Source of the DNA: an uncultured Blautia sp.
Lineage (GTDB): Bacteria; Bacillota; Clostridia; Lachnospirales; Lachnospiraceae
Direction: 5' to 3'
NCBI GenBank assembly: GCA_900551465.1
Contig: URWL01000152.1
Location: 1 to 5,669, forward strand
Length of the DNA: 5,669 nucleotides
The notes below the pieces were generated by a model, which was not told where the DNA came from, did no database searches, and saw only the letters and a list, made by a program, of their open reading frames with translations. Below, piece by piece: positions 5,669 to 5,669 of the stretch. A program made the position numbers and the translations under genes. Within the stretch, counting starts at the first letter, position 1. Every line of letters begins with the position of its first letter.

Positions 5669-5669
5669 C

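Noticed and set aside
1..5669. CRISPR array, insertion sequence, tRNA or rRNA
   Set aside because: No regularly spaced long repeats, transposase motifs, terminal inverted repeats or RNA-gene hallmarks were seen on either strand.

Overview
The window looks like chromosome from a low-to-mid GC Gram-positive anaerobe, most likely Clostridia and probably a Lachnospiraceae member. The reasons are strong AAGGAG-type ribosome binding sites, an AgrC/VirS-like GHKL kinase, a clostridial-type GreA, and a NptA-PhoU transporter beside a PhoB/PhoR-type pair. The family assignment is inference from protein style; no search was possible.

Layout. At 2-178 is the 3' end of a GHKL (AgrC/VirS-type) sensor kinase that enters from the left edge. 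The gap at 179-294 holds a good sigma-70-type promoter (175-203), then a 17-bp RNA hairpin (216-263), then the ribosome binding site of a greA-family elongation factor gene (295-795). The gap at 796-891 carries three TTTTACA heptamers on an 11-bp grid, the geometry of a Pho box, with candidate -10 hexamers behind it. It precedes a Na+/phosphate cotransporter gene with a C-terminal PhoU-like domain (892-2661). A strong hairpin with a weak U tract (2682-2717) separates this from an OmpR/PhoB-type response regulator gene (2738-3406). A PhoR-like membrane histidine kinase gene follows after one base (3408-4739). An AraC-family regulator gene (4736-5668, minus strand, 5' end outside the window) faces the kinase gene. 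The two stop codons share one TTAA, and both lie inside a bidirectional intrinsic terminator (4718-4758).

How it works together. The main unit reads as a self-contained phosphate-response cassette: Pho box, NptA-PhoU, PhoB, PhoR. The kinase would phosphorylate the regulator, the regulator would bind the 11-bp direct repeats, and this would drive the phosphate importer and, by partial read-through of the 2682-2717 hairpin, its own two-component system. In many bacteria PhoU is a separate protein that mutes PhoR together with the Pst transporter. Here the only PhoU-like module is fused to the transporter, which suggests, without proof, that the importer could also carry the 'phosphate is sufficient' signal. 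The greA gene appears to have its own promoter. The flanking GHKL kinase and AraC genes look unrelated to the cassette. Every gene belongs to a known family; the less ordinary content lies in the regulatory DNA and RNA between them.
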